Shown here: positions 46,161 through 55,894 of the stretch, in pieces
Layout: each line of letters opens with the position of its first letter
How positions within the stretch are numbered: the first letter of the stretch is position 1
NCBI GenBank assembly: GCA_963422445.2
Contig: OY729512.2
Span: 4,278,001 to 4,342,000, forward strand
Source of the DNA: G963422445 sp963422445
GTDB taxonomy: Bacteria > Pseudomonadota > Alphaproteobacteria > Thalassobaculales > Thalassobaculaceae
Direction of reading: 5' to 3'
Length of the DNA: 64,000 nucleotides
Notes under the pieces: model-generated
What the model was told of the DNA's origin: nothing
Seen by the model: the letters and a program-made list of their open reading frames with translations, nothing else
Database searches by the model: none
Made by a program: the position numbers and the translations under genes

Positions 46161-46875
46161 GTCGATATCGTGGCGGCGGCGGACGAGACCCGCTTCCGCG
46201 ATCTGATGCAGGCGCACCAACGAGATCGGCACCGTCATCCCCCTGCTTGAGACCCTGCCCGACATCGCGGGCCGCACCGTCACCGCCGATGCCCTGCTCA
46301 CCCAGCGCGCATTGGCCTCCTGTCTGCTCGACCGCGGTGCCGACGACCTGTTCACCGTCAAGGGGAACCAGAAGACCCTGCATGACGATATCCGCCTCCT
46401 GCTCGACGGAGACGTCGTCAGGCGCGCGCCGGACGTCACGGACGAGAGCCTAAAGCCCGAGCACGGCCGCCGCGAGCGACGATCCATCCGGGTCTCCAGC
46501 GCGCTCAACGATTATCTCGACGTCCCCGGCGTCGGAAAGGTCTTCGCCGTCCACTGCGAGACCGCCTACGGCGTCACCAGCCTGACCCCCAGGGTCGCAT
46601 CACCGCAACGCCTGCTTGCCCTGAATCGAGGGCACTGGATGATCGAGGCGACGCACCACAGCCTCGACTGGAGCTTCGACGAGGATCGCAGCCGCATCCG
46701 CTCAGGCCACGGGCCGGAGACCATGACCCTGCTACACTACGTCGCCATCGGCCTCATCAAGGACCGCGGGCTCGCCGTCGCCGAGACCATGCGCAATCTC
46801 TCCAGGAACCCGCGCCGCGGCCTCGACTTGCTCAAGATGACGGCGAACACCGGCCCGCGGCCGGCGCCCGGCTGA
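46161..46875 (+). pseudogene. DUF4338-ISAs1 element remnant with large internal deletion
   Basis: It opens VDIVAAADETRFRDLMQAH, the start of a DUF4338 (DruA-like) protein, then jumps to the C-terminal half of an ISAs1 transposase: VTADALLTQRALASCLLD, DDLFTVKGNQKTLHDDI, HWMIEATHHSLDWSFDED and LHYVAIGLIKDRG, ending at 46875. About 500 codons are missing between. The same gene arrangement, less deleted, is at 63007-64000. Confidence 0.75.
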
Positions 46876-47297
46876 CCGCCCCCTCCCAGCCGCGACCATT
46901 GCCGCGCCGCCAACCCTCGGCACACGGGGCGAGCGGTCATGCCCGCATGACGCCGCCGTTGCCTCGCGCATCCAGGGGAACCGCTATAGCGCGGCCCAAG
47001 GGCCGCCAAATCCGGGGTCCAGCCGCCGCACGCATCCCAACGAACGCGGGGGGACCATCATTGCATGCCGTGAGCCGGCGACGAAAATCAGAACGAATTT
47101 GCCGTGGGGCATGAGGCGTGTGCGCTGTGGCGATTTTCGAGCGCGCGTCACTGATCCTTGACGGCCGGGTGAGCAGAATGCGGCGATTTGGCGCGAGACT
47201 GGCACATTACAGGAACATGATGGCGCGGATGGCCGCGGCTTGCCCTCTGCCGGCAGGCAGCTGGGTTGAGCGGCGATGTCGGAGGTCAGGCAAAGGG
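46876..47297. other. Gene-free stretch, probable IS ends
   Basis: GC-rich sequence between the ISAs1 remnant and the next transposase. Open frames are antisense noise. No inverted repeats, RNA or promoter were recognised. Confidence 0.4.
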
Positions 47298-48667
47298 TCA
47301 GCCGGTGTCGAGGTAGGGCTCCGCGCCGACCAGCGAGCGCATCCGCTCCGTGTGGCCGGCCCGCACCTGCCCAAGGGCCAGCGCCATCATCACCGCCAGC
47401 GCCAGATCGACACGGGTCTTCATCTTGGCGAGCCCGCGGATATAGTGGGTCTCGAAGCTGAAGCTGTTGTCGAAACGGCTGTTGATCCGTTCTATCGCGG
47501 AGCGTCGGTTGTAGCCGCACCGCCAGGACGGGCTGCCCCAAGGCGTCGACGTGAAGATGCGCCGGTCGTTCTTGTCGAGATCGATGCGCACGATGCGGCC
47601 GTACTCGCCGGGCTCCACCCCGCCCCCCGGTGGCACGCCTCGCTGCCGGCGCGGTCGAAGCCGAAGGCAGATGCAGGACACCCGGCCGCGTTCGTCGTGA
47701 ACGACGACATCGGCGCGGTCGGGGAACAGGGCGCGCGTGATCGGCTTCTTCGGATCATGGTCCGGCTCCTCCTTCTCGGCCTTCCACATCAAGCGAGTGT
47801 CGATCAGCGGCCGGACGGTCCACTTCTCCCGGAGCTGCTGCTTCCGGGGAGCGTTGTCGAGACCGCGGTCGGCGCTGAAGTCGTCGCAGCGACCGGCCAT
47901 CTGCGGCGCCTTCGCGAACAGGTCCTCCAGCATCCTGGGCAGCATCCTGACCTCCGGGTCCGACGCCCGCGTCACCTCGAAGGCCACCGGAACCTCGTGG
48001 TGGGTGTCGGCGATCAGGTGCAGGCCGAAGCCGAACCATGACTTCACCTTCTTCCGGATCTTGCCGGTCCTGGCGTACACCCCGCCCGTCTCGTGCTTGC
48101 CCCAGTCTGCGTCGGGGTCCGAGCTCTTCCCCTTGTTCTCGGCAACCCGGCCCGTCGAGTGGCTCTCGATCGCCTTGCCGTCGTAGCCGGGATGGCGAGC
48201 GAAGTCCGGCAACTCTTCGAAGAGCGACGCACGCAGGTTCTCGGTCATTGCGGACACCAGGCCGCGCTCCCTCTCAAGCCGCACCACGCACGTCAGGAAG
48301 CGCGAGAAGTTCTAGTGGCCGGGCACTGTCGAGCGCACCCTGGCCGGATGCGTCACCGTGCTCGCCCCCCTGTCTCCTCCCGCAGCTCGGCCACGGGCAC
48401 GCGCTGGAATGGCAGCGGGCCGAAGCCGCAAATCTCAGGCAGTGCCGGGTTGCGGCCCAGCTCGCGCAGCAGCGACTGGATCGAGGCGTGCTGGAACACG
48501 ACGCCTGCGATCAGCACGCGCCACATCGACCGCACCGGGCAGTCGTTGCGTCCCCGGCCCCGCCCGGCCTCAAGTGCAGCCACGATCTCTTGGTCAGGAA
48601 GGGTGTCGAGCACCAGCCGCAGGCGCTCAAGGTCCGGAAGGCTTTCGACACTATCTAGGACAGACAA
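47298..48667 (-). pseudogene. DDE transposase (IS4/IS5 superfamily), broken in the middle
   Basis: The N-terminal piece (48667-48353) reads LRLVLDTLPDQEIVAALEAG and LLRELGRNPALPEICGF. The main piece (48287-47298) has AIESHSTGRVAENKGK, DADWGKHETGG, KVKSWFGFGLHLIADTHHE, FSADRGLDN and YNRRSAIERINSRFD, a DDE_Tnp_1-type core. Between them an in-frame TAG (about 48314) and a frame change disrupt the gene. Exact IS family not recognised. Confidence 0.8.
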
Positions 48668-48722
48668 CCGATGAACCGGCCTCTCTAAAATTTTTCTCTC
48701 CGCAAAAGACCACCGGCATCCA

Positions 48723-48728
48723 TATAAT
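48723..48728 (+). promoter_or_regulatory. Possible -10 box for the second hyu operon
   Basis: A perfect TATAAT lies 78 bases before the hyuA start, in a short stretch that is AT-richer than its surroundings. No good -35 is seen at the right distance, so the promoter is tentative. Confidence 0.3.
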
Positions 48729-48806
48729 GCGTCCGGTCAGATTCAGGCCGCGGCCAAACGCCTGTACTGGCACGGTTGGCCGTGTTCCCGCAGGGGGCGT
48801 TCAGAT

Positions 48807-50876
48807 ATGTCTGTTTCCCGTAACCAATGCCGTATCGGTGTAGACGTCGGTGGCACCTTCACCGACGTCATCCTCGCCGAGCGATCCGGTGGCAGCTTCC
48901 AGGTCGCAAAGACACCATCCGTCCCCGATGCGCAGGCCGCCGGCTTTTTTGCTGGCGTCGACCGGATTCTTTCCGATACCGGATTCGGCCCCGATGAGGT
49001 CGGGGCCATCCTGCACGGCTCGACCATCGCGACCAATGCCATCCTTGAGGACAAGGGAGCCCGGACCGGCTTGATCACGACGGCTGGCTTCCGGCATGTC
49101 CTGGAAATCGGCCGGGCCGAGATTCCGCGCGCCGCCAACCTATTCTCATGGATCAAACCGAGACGCCCGGTGCCGGCGCGTCATGTCTTCGAAGTCCCAG
49201 GCCGAATCCGGCAGGACGGGAGCGAAGCCGCCGCGCTGGATGAAAACACAGTCTGTACCGTCATCGACGAGATCAGGGCAGCCAGCCTTGAGGCCATTGC
49301 GGTGGTTCTGTTGCACTCCTATGCAAATCCGGATCATGAGCGGCGCGTCGGCGCCCTCCTCCGATCCCATTTGCCCAATGTCGAGGTCGCACTGTCGGTC
49401 GATGTCATGCCGGTATTCCGCGAGTATGAACGCATGGTCGCGACGACGTTGAATGCCGCCGTTCAGCCAGTCGTCGGCCACTATGTCAGTCAGCTCGCGG
49501 GCGGACTGGATGCCCGGAAGATAGGGGCGCCGCTCCTGCTGATGAAATCCAACGGTGGAACCTGCCCGCCCGACGAAGCAGCACGCGGGGCGGTTCATCT
49601 GGCGCTATCCGGTCCCGCAGCTGGCACAAGAGGTGCGGCCTGGCTCGGCCGTCTGGCCGGATTTGACGACATGCTTACCATCGATATGGGAGGCACCAGC
49701 GCCGATGTCGCATTAATCCGCGGCGGTGAGCCGGCACGAACCACGACCGGCCGAATTGGCGTCCATCCCCTGGCACTGCCGATTATCGACATCCACACGA
49801 TCGGCGCAGGCGGCGGTTCGATCGCGACCGTGACTGACCAGGGCGCGATCAGGGTCGGCCCGGAAAGCGCCGGAGCCGATCCGGGGCCGGCCTGCTACGG
49901 CCGCGGCGGTCACCGGCCGACCGTCTCCGACGCCAATCTGATCCTCGGTCGCATCCCACCTCGCCTTCTGGACGGTGAAGTGGCGCTGGATCGCGATGCC
50001 GCAGCCGAGGCGATCCATTCGGGCACCGCCAAGCCATTGGACCTTGATGTCAACGCGACTGCCCGCGGTATCATCGACCTTGTCAATGCCAACATGACCG
50101 GCGCACTCAAGCTTATGTCAGTCGAACGCGGGCTTGATCCACGGGACTTCGCGCTAGCCGCATTCGGGGGCGCCGGCCCGGTGCATGGCGCCGATCTGAT
50201 GCGTAGCCTGGGCACCCGGCACCTGCTGATCCCGCGCTATCCCGGCATTCTTTGCGCCATCGGACTGCTGACCACGAATCTGTGTTACGACTTTGCAGTA
50301 ACCCGGCTGCAACGGGACGGAAACCATGATGCGACAGTGACCGAAGAGATATTCGCCGAATTGACCAAACAGGCCGAACACCGTCTCGCCGCCGATGGCA
50401 TCCCGCCGGAACACCGATGTTACTACCGGGCGGCCGACATGCGCTATGAACGGCAAGGCGTGGAGCTCACAGTGCCGGTCGCGGACGATACCGTTACGAA
50501 GTCGACGCTATCCCGCATGATCTCGGATTTTCATGCGCTGCACGAGCAGCTCTACACCTTCGCCAATCGGGCGGCACCGGTGGAAATCGTCAATCTGCGT
50601 CTGGAGGCGGTTGGCATGACCGAACAGATCACCTTGCCCGAGATCGGAACGGCCCCGTCATCCCGCCCGCAGCCGACCGGCAGCCGCCTAGCCAGTCTTG
50701 ACGGCGCCACGCCACGACCGACCCCCACCTATCGGCGCGAGGCCTTGTTGGCCGACCATCTGGTCGTCGGACCGGCGATCATCGACCAGTTCGACTCAAC
50801 CACCGTCATCCTGCCCGGTCAGCACGCCCGGACCGACAGGCATGGCACCCTGATCGTGATGGAGGGCGCGCCGTGA
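48807..50876 (+). CDS. hyuA: Hydantoinase/oxoprolinase subunit A (second copy)
   Basis: 689 residues. VDVGGTFTDVILAERSGG at the nucleotide site, HGSTIATNAILEDKGARTG, LLMKSNGGTCPPDEAA, DMLTIDMGGTSADVALI, TIGAGGGSIATV and GADPGPACYGRGGH. AGGGGG lies before the ATG. It overlaps hyuB by GTGA. Clearly a paralogue of 34834-36876, not a recent duplicate, so it probably acts on a different cyclic amide. It follows directly on a dead transposase, so its promoter region is short. Confidence 0.92.
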   Translation: MSVSRNQCRIGVDVGGTFTDVILAERSGGSFQVAKTPSVPDAQAAGFFAGVDRILSDTGFGPDEVGAILHGSTIATNAILEDKGARTGLITTAGFRHVLEIGRAEIPRAANLFSWIKPRRPVPARHVFEVPGRIRQDGSEAAALDENTVCTVIDEIRAASLEAIAVVLLHSYANPDHERRVGALLRSHLPNVEVALSVDVMPVFREYERMVATTLNAAVQPVVGHYVSQLAGGLDARKIGAPLLLMKSNGGTCPPDEAARGAVHLALSGPAAGTRGAAWLGRLAGFDDMLTIDMGGTSADVALIRGGEPARTTTGRIGVHPLALPIIDIHTIGAGGGSIATVTDQGAIRVGPESAGADPGPACYGRGGHRPTVSDANLILGRIPPRLLDGEVALDRDAAAEAIHSGTAKPLDLDVNATARGIIDLVNANMTGALKLMSVERGLDPRDFALAAFGGAGPVHGADLMRSLGTRHLLIPRYPGILCAIGLLTTNLCYDFAVTRLQRDGNHDATVTEEIFAELTKQAEHRLAADGIPPEHRCYYRAADMRYERQGVELTVPVADDTVTKSTLSRMISDFHALHEQLYTFANRAAPVEIVNLRLEAVGMTEQITLPEIGTAPSSRPQPTGSRLASLDGATPRPTPTYRREALLADHLVVGPAIIDQFDSTTVILPGQHARTDRHGTLIVMEGAP

Positions 50877-52705
50877 AACTACTGACCAACCAGATCCCGG
50901 ACCGGTTTACCCTGGAATTGATCAAGGGAACCCTCAATGCCGCCCGCGCCGAGATGGAGGCGTTGATTGCCCGCACCGCGATGTCGCCGTTCATCAGGGA
51001 AAAGAAGGATTTCTTCACCGCCTTCCTCAATCCCGGCGGAGAACTGATTGTCTCGACCTCGCTCACTTTGGCGGGCAATCTGGTCGACGCAATTCTCCTG
51101 GAATATCCGGCCGACACCATGCGGTCGGGCGATCTTTATGCTTACAACGACGCTTACGGGACCGCCGGCGCGGTCAGTCATCTGCCCGACATGGTGTTCG
51201 TGATGCCGGTGTTCCACGGCGGCCGACTGATCGCATTCGCCGAGGCTTGGGGCCATCTCTGGGATATCGGCGGCTCTGTCCCGGGTTCTATCAGTCCACA
51301 TGCGACCTCGGTGTTCCAGGAAGGTATCATGATCCCGCCGGTCCGCCTCATCCGCGAGGGCAGCGAGAACACCGAAATTCTCCGAATTTTCGCCCGCAAT
51401 TCGCGCTTTCCCGAAATGCTGACGGGTGATCTCAAGGCGATCATGGCCGCCTGCCGGCTGGGCGCGCGGCGTCTGGAGGGAATCGTGGAACGTTACGGCA
51501 CCGGCACTGTCGAAGCTGCTTTCGAAACCATGCTCCAGGAGACCGAAGCCACTCTGCGGGCGCAGATCACATCTCGGATCAGCGACGGTGAGTATGCGTT
51601 TCGGGACTATATCGACTCTGATGCCGTGAGCGCCCGCTCCTATTTTGTGGACCTCGTCCTGCGCAAGCGGGGTGACGCCCTCGAAATCGATTTCAGTGCT
51701 TCCGACAGGCAAGCCGACGGGCCGATCAACTTCCTGATGGATGATTCGGTCCCCAAATTCATGCTTGGGCTCTGGATGTGCATGGATCAGCCCGGCATCG
51801 GCATGAACGGTGGTTTCGAACGGGCAGTCGAGACTGTGACCACGCGGCCTGGAACTCTGGTTGCGCCTCGTTTTCCGGCGCCGCTGGGGCTCAGGTCGCA
51901 CACCATGATCAGGGTGACCAGTGCATTGTTCGGCGCCCTGGCCCAAGCCACCGGTGGACAGGCCTCCGCCGCTCCCTGCGTCTACGTGCTGTATTATCTG
52001 CGCGGCCGCAATGCCGACGGCAACGAGCCGCTTTGCATCGAAGGTCTGTCCGTCGGTTTCGGGGCACGCACCTTCGCCGACGGTATCGACGCCGTCTATT
52101 ACGTTGCCCAGGAAAATTACCCCATCGAGTTTGCGGAAATCGAGTTTGGCGTGGAGATCGAGGCCTTCCATATCCACTGCGATTCCGGCGGCGCCGGCCG
52201 CTGGCGCGGCGGCTGCGGTATCATTCGCGACGTCAGAGTCTTGTCGGATGAAGCCGCTCTCGGGATCCGTCTCGACAATTGCCGGCAGCCGGCCTTCGGC
52301 GTCAACGGTGGATTGTCGGGTCGGGCGGGCCGGGTGATCGTGAATCCGGAGGGCCCAGCACCACGGGATCTCGCGACCATGAGCGACGGAAACCGGTTGA
52401 AAAAGGGTGATCTGCTGCGGATCATCACGCCGGGTGGCGGTGGTTGGGGACACCCAGCCGACCGGCCAGCCGAAGACGTATTGGGCGATGTCCTCGACGG
52501 TTTCATCTCCGAACAGGCCGCACGGCGCGAATACGGGGTCGTGCTGTCCGGTGGACAAATCGATGACGATGCGACAGCGGCCTGCCGGGCTGCGATGACG
52601 CGGCCGTCCGACATGTTTCACCGAGGAAAGCATTATGATGCGAATGATGACCGTCGGATCGGATCCTGCGCGGCCCAAATCGGCAAGCAGGCAGTATATG
52701 AATGA
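50873..52705 (+). CDS. hyuB: Hydantoinase/oxoprolinase subunit B (second copy)
   Basis: 610 residues from GTG 50873. FTLELIKGTLNAARAEMEAL, then AYNDAYGTAGAVSHLPDMVF where the family metal-site region lies, GGAGRWRGGCGIIRDVRV and ITPGGGGWGHPADRP. Partner of the preceding HyuA. The last 30 residues (HRGKHYDANDDRRIG onward) look unlike family ends, and the Panacea fragment starts in the overlap, so the 3' end may have been rearranged. Confidence 0.9.
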   Translation: MKLLTNQIPDRFTLELIKGTLNAARAEMEALIARTAMSPFIREKKDFFTAFLNPGGELIVSTSLTLAGNLVDAILLEYPADTMRSGDLYAYNDAYGTAGAVSHLPDMVFVMPVFHGGRLIAFAEAWGHLWDIGGSVPGSISPHATSVFQEGIMIPPVRLIREGSENTEILRIFARNSRFPEMLTGDLKAIMAACRLGARRLEGIVERYGTGTVEAAFETMLQETEATLRAQITSRISDGEYAFRDYIDSDAVSARSYFVDLVLRKRGDALEIDFSASDRQADGPINFLMDDSVPKFMLGLWMCMDQPGIGMNGGFERAVETVTTRPGTLVAPRFPAPLGLRSHTMIRVTSALFGALAQATGGQASAAPCVYVLYYLRGRNADGNEPLCIEGLSVGFGARTFADGIDAVYYVAQENYPIEFAEIEFGVEIEAFHIHCDSGGAGRWRGGCGIIRDVRVLSDEAALGIRLDNCRQPAFGVNGGLSGRAGRVIVNPEGPAPRDLATMSDGNRLKKGDLLRIITPGGGGWGHPADRPAEDVLGDVLDGFISEQAARREYGVVLSGGQIDDDATAACRAAMTRPSDMFHRGKHYDANDDRRIGSCAAQIGKQAVYE

Positions 52706-53169
52706 GTCGACGCGATCGCAGATGCCGGTATTCAAGCGCCCCGGTGACTTACGACAGGCTGGTGTCGATGGCCCACGGTCCTGTCCCGTCCAGAACGCTG
52801 GACATGATCAACGGATATCGGACTGAAACATGGGATCGCTGGATGACAAGACAGGACAATCACTGGGTACGCTTGGCTCATCGTGATTTTGATCGTGACG
52901 CTCTCGACGAACCGAGCGATGCGGATTTGGAGATCGTCGACGAGATATCGGACAACTATGGAAGCATGGGCCAGCGGATCCTGTCTGACCATATTCGACA
53001 AAACTGTGAGGAATGTTACGCTCCGCAGGCCTCTCCAATACCGATTCACGAACGTGCGATCTTCCGGGCCTTAGGCTGGAGTCGCCAAGACGCAGTCCGG
53101 GCGCAGCAGTTCATCGAGGACCAGCATGCACTTGATCGGGCGTTCGAGGCTCGACCGTCCTCGCGCTAA
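52702..53169 (+). pseudogene. Panacea (SocA-like) domain protein, N-terminus lost
   Basis: From about codon 14 it reads PVTYDRLVSMAHGPVPSRTL, then DLEIVDEISDNYGSMGQRIL and HERAIFRALGWS, matching the middle and end of Panacea/DUF4065 domains. The usual first part (a lysine-rich helix and KLLYFAD-like strand) is missing and replaced by MSRRDRRCRYSSA. Panacea proteins are antitoxins of varied toxins, and SocA is a protease adaptor. The ATG overlaps the hyuB stop (ATGA), which looks like coupling but may be the product of the fusion. No toxin partner is seen. Confidence 0.6.
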
Positions 53170-53305
53170 AAACCTGAAGCCTTCGGATCAATTCAGGATC
53201 GAAGACAAGAAGCACCTTTTGTTACTGCCGACAGAAATCGGTCGGACACAGCGGCCGCAAGGCTGATACAATCACGCAAACACAAACGATTACACGGAGA
53301 CAACC

Positions 53306-54424
53306 ATGCATTCGCCGGGCGCCGACACACTCCTCGCGGGAATCAACGATTGGGTCACGATCGAGAGCAAGACCGACGAAATCGTCGGTGTGTCCCGAAT
53401 GATGGAACGGGCAATGACAGATTTTCGCAGTGCCGGCCTCGCCGTCGAAATGATCCCCGGCCGCGACGGATACGGACCGCATTTCACAGCTGCCACGCCC
53501 TGGGACGACGACGGTCCGGGCGTCCTGGTGCTCAGTCATCTTGACACCGTTCACCCGGCCGGGGTGATTAAGCGCAACCCGATACGCACCGAGGGTGATC
53601 GCGCCTACGGCCCCGGCATCTATGACATGAAAGGGGGCGCATTCCTGGCGCTCAGCGCCGCGCGTACGCTGATCGAAGCCGGACGTGAAACGCCGCTGCC
53701 GATCCGGTTCCTGATAGTGTCCGACGAGGAGATCGGAAGCCCGACATCACGGGCGCATATCGAGGCAGCGGCCGAGACTGCCAACCATGTATTGGTCACC
53801 GAGCCGGCGCGCGACGGAGGCCGGATCGTGACCGGGCGCAAGGGTTCGGCACGGATGGTGATCACCGCGCGCGGAGTCCCGGCACATTCCGGGGTTCGCC
53901 ACCAAGACGGATCGAGTGCAATTCTGGAGATCGCACGGCAGATCGTCACCATCGAGGCAATGACCGATTATAACCGCGGCCTTACTCTCAACGTCGGGCT
54001 GGTTTCCGGCGGAACCGGGGTCAATGTCGTATCTGAACACTGTAGCGCCGAAGTCGATGTCCGGGTGGTGAGCACGGCGGACGGCGACGCGGTGATCGAC
54101 CGCATCCGCAACCTCGTCCCACATGACCCCAATGTTACACTCGAGGTTCGCGGTGGACTAAACCGCCCGCCATATCAGAAGTCCAACACCGTTGCCTCTC
54201 TGTTCGAACATGCCCGGCTTCTGGCCGAAGAACTCGGTTTCGAATTGCATGATACCTTCACTGGCGGCGGCAGCGACGGCAATTTCACGGCATCGATCGC
54301 CCCTACGCTCGACGGACTCGGCGTGGACGGCTCCGGCGCCCACACACTGGACGAGCATTTGCTGATATCGTCCCTGGTTCCGCGAATGCTGTTGCTTCGC
54401 CGGCTGTTTGAAACACTGACATAA
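53306..54424 (+). CDS. M20-family metallopeptidase (glutamate carboxypeptidase-like)
   Basis: 372 residues, ATG with GGAGA ahead. Zinc-site motifs in order: LSHLDTVHP (His, Asp), GIYDMKGGAF (bridging Asp), SDEEIGS (catalytic and metal Glu), VTEPARDGG, and the late GAHTLDEH (His). The lid domain (GSARMVITARGVPAHSG) has the conserved His. M20 enzymes remove C-terminal residues or N-acyl/carbamoyl groups from amino acids. With hyuAB it could hydrolyse the N-carbamoyl or peptide product; that link is inferred. An IS5-type element begins 21 bases after its stop. Confidence 0.9.
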   Translation: MHSPGADTLLAGINDWVTIESKTDEIVGVSRMMERAMTDFRSAGLAVEMIPGRDGYGPHFTAATPWDDDGPGVLVLSHLDTVHPAGVIKRNPIRTEGDRAYGPGIYDMKGGAFLALSAARTLIEAGRETPLPIRFLIVSDEEIGSPTSRAHIEAAAETANHVLVTEPARDGGRIVTGRKGSARMVITARGVPAHSGVRHQDGSSAILEIARQIVTIEAMTDYNRGLTLNVGLVSGGTGVNVVSEHCSAEVDVRVVSTADGDAVIDRIRNLVPHDPNVTLEVRGGLNRPPYQKSNTVASLFEHARLLAEELGFELHDTFTGGGSDGNFTASIAPTLDGLGVDGSGAHTLDEHLLISSLVPRMLLLRRLFETLT

Positions 54425-54948
54425 GCTGTTCAAGGCAAATTTTACTAGGGCGTGTTGACGAATGATCGAAGCATAATCCATGCTGAGACAATGTGGACAA
54501 ACGCGAGGACCGTCCGAGCGAGCTTGTCATAGCGTGTAGCACTGCGACGGAATTGTTTGAGCTTGTTGAAGAATCGCTCGACCTGCTGGCGCCGCTTGTA
54601 CTTTTCTTGATCGTGATGAATCGTCTCAGTCCGGTTCGACCGGGCGGGTATCACGGCTTCGACGCCCTGGTCGGCCAGCACCTGGCGAATGTCCTTGCTG
54701 TCATACGCCTTGTCCATGACCGCAGCCTCCGGTGCGGGAGAGCTGGGCAAAGCCTTCCACAGCAGCTCGCATCCCACGCCATCATGGCGCTCGCCACCCG
54801 TCAACACGAAGGACACACCGGTTGTTTCGTTGGCACAGGCCACGTGCAGCTTGGTGGAGAACCCGCCCCGGGAGCGGCCGAGAGCCTGGGCCTCTTGGCC
54901 ACCGTTTTTTTTTGGGAATTATATAGCTGACTATGCGCGGGCCATCAT

Positions 54949-55104
54949 CTAGGCGGTCGTCTCGGCCTCGCCTTCAGGCTTCAACCGAAATAGCGCCTGA
55001 GCGATTTCTTCGGGGGTCGCGTCGACAGGCGGGAGGGTGACGTTGGACGAGGGTTTGTCGGCCTCTTTGGACCCGTGAGGGCTGTGGGGCAGCTTTTCAG
55101 GCAT
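54949..55104 (-). CDS. 51-residue passenger protein of the IS1595 element (copy B)
   Basis: Identical in sequence to the frame at 21930-22085: ATG with GGTGAG ahead, MPEKLPHSPHGSKEAD to EGEAETTA. Here the region is undisturbed, which shows that the CTAG carrying its stop codon is native. Conservation in two copies and a good ribosome site support a real gene. Function unknown. Confidence 0.62.
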   Translation of the reverse strand: MPEKLPHSPHGSKEADKPSSNVTLPPVDATPEEIAQALFRLKPEGEAETTA

Positions 55105-55303
55105 GTCTCACCATGGGCGGTAGACGCATTCTTGTCGGACCGCATGATTTTGTATATATTGCAGAATGCTACGGAGATTCGTAGCGGCCCCAGAAATGAC
55201 GAAGGCCGGGTGCCAGCCCAGCCTTCGACCTTGTTGGGGTCTGCCTTGTTGGGGTCTGGTGAAGCACTGGAGGGTGCACCGGATAGATTTGTGTGAGAGC
55301 GCT

Positions 55304-55696
55304 GTGATCGTACCGTCTCCCGCGAATCTGTCAAGCGTTCGCCCTCCGCCAATTGAGCGGAGGCTCAAATGTATTGGCGATGAGTGGTGCCCGTTCGGCG
55401 GGCTCGACTTGGCCAAAGTAACCGAACATGGAGTCTACATCGTCTGGCATGGAGGCACCGCCCCTCACACCGCTTACGTCGGGCAAGGTGACGTGGCAGA
55501 CCGCATTGCAGATCACCGCAATGACCCGACGATCACAAGGCATGCTCAAAAGGGCGCCCTTTACGTCACGTGGGCATCTGTACCTGTTGCTCAGCGCGAC
55601 GGGATCGAGCGGTATCTAGCCGACAAACATTCTCCCCTTGAGGGAGACTGGCATCCTGAGGTGGCGCCTCTGGCTGTAAACAGCCCGTGGAAGTAA
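55304..55696 (+). CDS. GIY-YIG domain protein, passenger of the IS1595 element (intact)
   Basis: 130 residues from GTG 55304; an ATG at 55166 would give 176, but the added residues look non-coding. The core has EHGVYIVWHGGT (GIY-like strand), TAYVGQGDVADRIADHR (YIG-like strand and the following Arg) and RDGIERYLADKHSP with a Glu in the place of the catalytic acid. Single-domain GIY-YIG nucleases cut DNA or RNA, and such genes are known riders of IS1595-type elements. It is divergent from the 51-residue protein. The other copy is broken by IS630-B. Confidence 0.68.
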   Translation: MIVPSPANLSSVRPPPIERRLKCIGDEWCPFGGLDLAKVTEHGVYIVWHGGTAPHTAYVGQGDVADRIADHRNDPTITRHAQKGALYVTWASVPVAQRDGIERYLADKHSPLEGDWHPEVAPLAVNSPWK

Positions 55697-55841
55697 CTGA
55701 CCGGGTTCCTGCTGCAAGCGAATCCACAGCTTCAACGAGCTGCATCAAGCGGTAGTATGTCCAAGGCGGCTCCGCTCCTGAGCGGAGCCGTTCCTGCGCC
55801 CAAGCCTTCGCGGTCTCAAGCGCCCATTCCGGTGCACCCAT
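55566..55841 (-). CDS. Possible small passenger ORF (copy B)
   Basis: 91 residues from ATG 55841: MGAPEWALETAKAWAQERLR, PPWTYYRLMQLVEAVDSLAA, then a Pro/Gln-rich tail lying antisense over the GIY-YIG 3' end. The N-terminal half looks coding; the tail may be fortuitous. No family recognised. Confidence 0.35.
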   Translation of the reverse strand: MGAPEWALETAKAWAQERLRSGAEPPWTYYRLMQLVEAVDSLAAGTRSVTSTGCLQPEAPPQDASLPQGENVCRLDTARSRRAEQQVQMPT

Positions 55842-55894
55842 CCTCTTGCCCGCTGTATCCGCAGCCTAGCCGGCTACCAGTTCCCGATACATTA

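Noticed and set aside
46984..47541. 185-codon minus-strand open frame
   Set aside because: Mixed composition across the ISAs1/IS boundary and overlapping the 3' end of the next transposase; no motif.
52635..52826. ATG-rich short frame (MMRMMTVGSD...) with a GAGGAAAG site inside the hyuB end
   Set aside because: The product matches nothing and overlaps the HyuB and Panacea frames; no support beyond the site.
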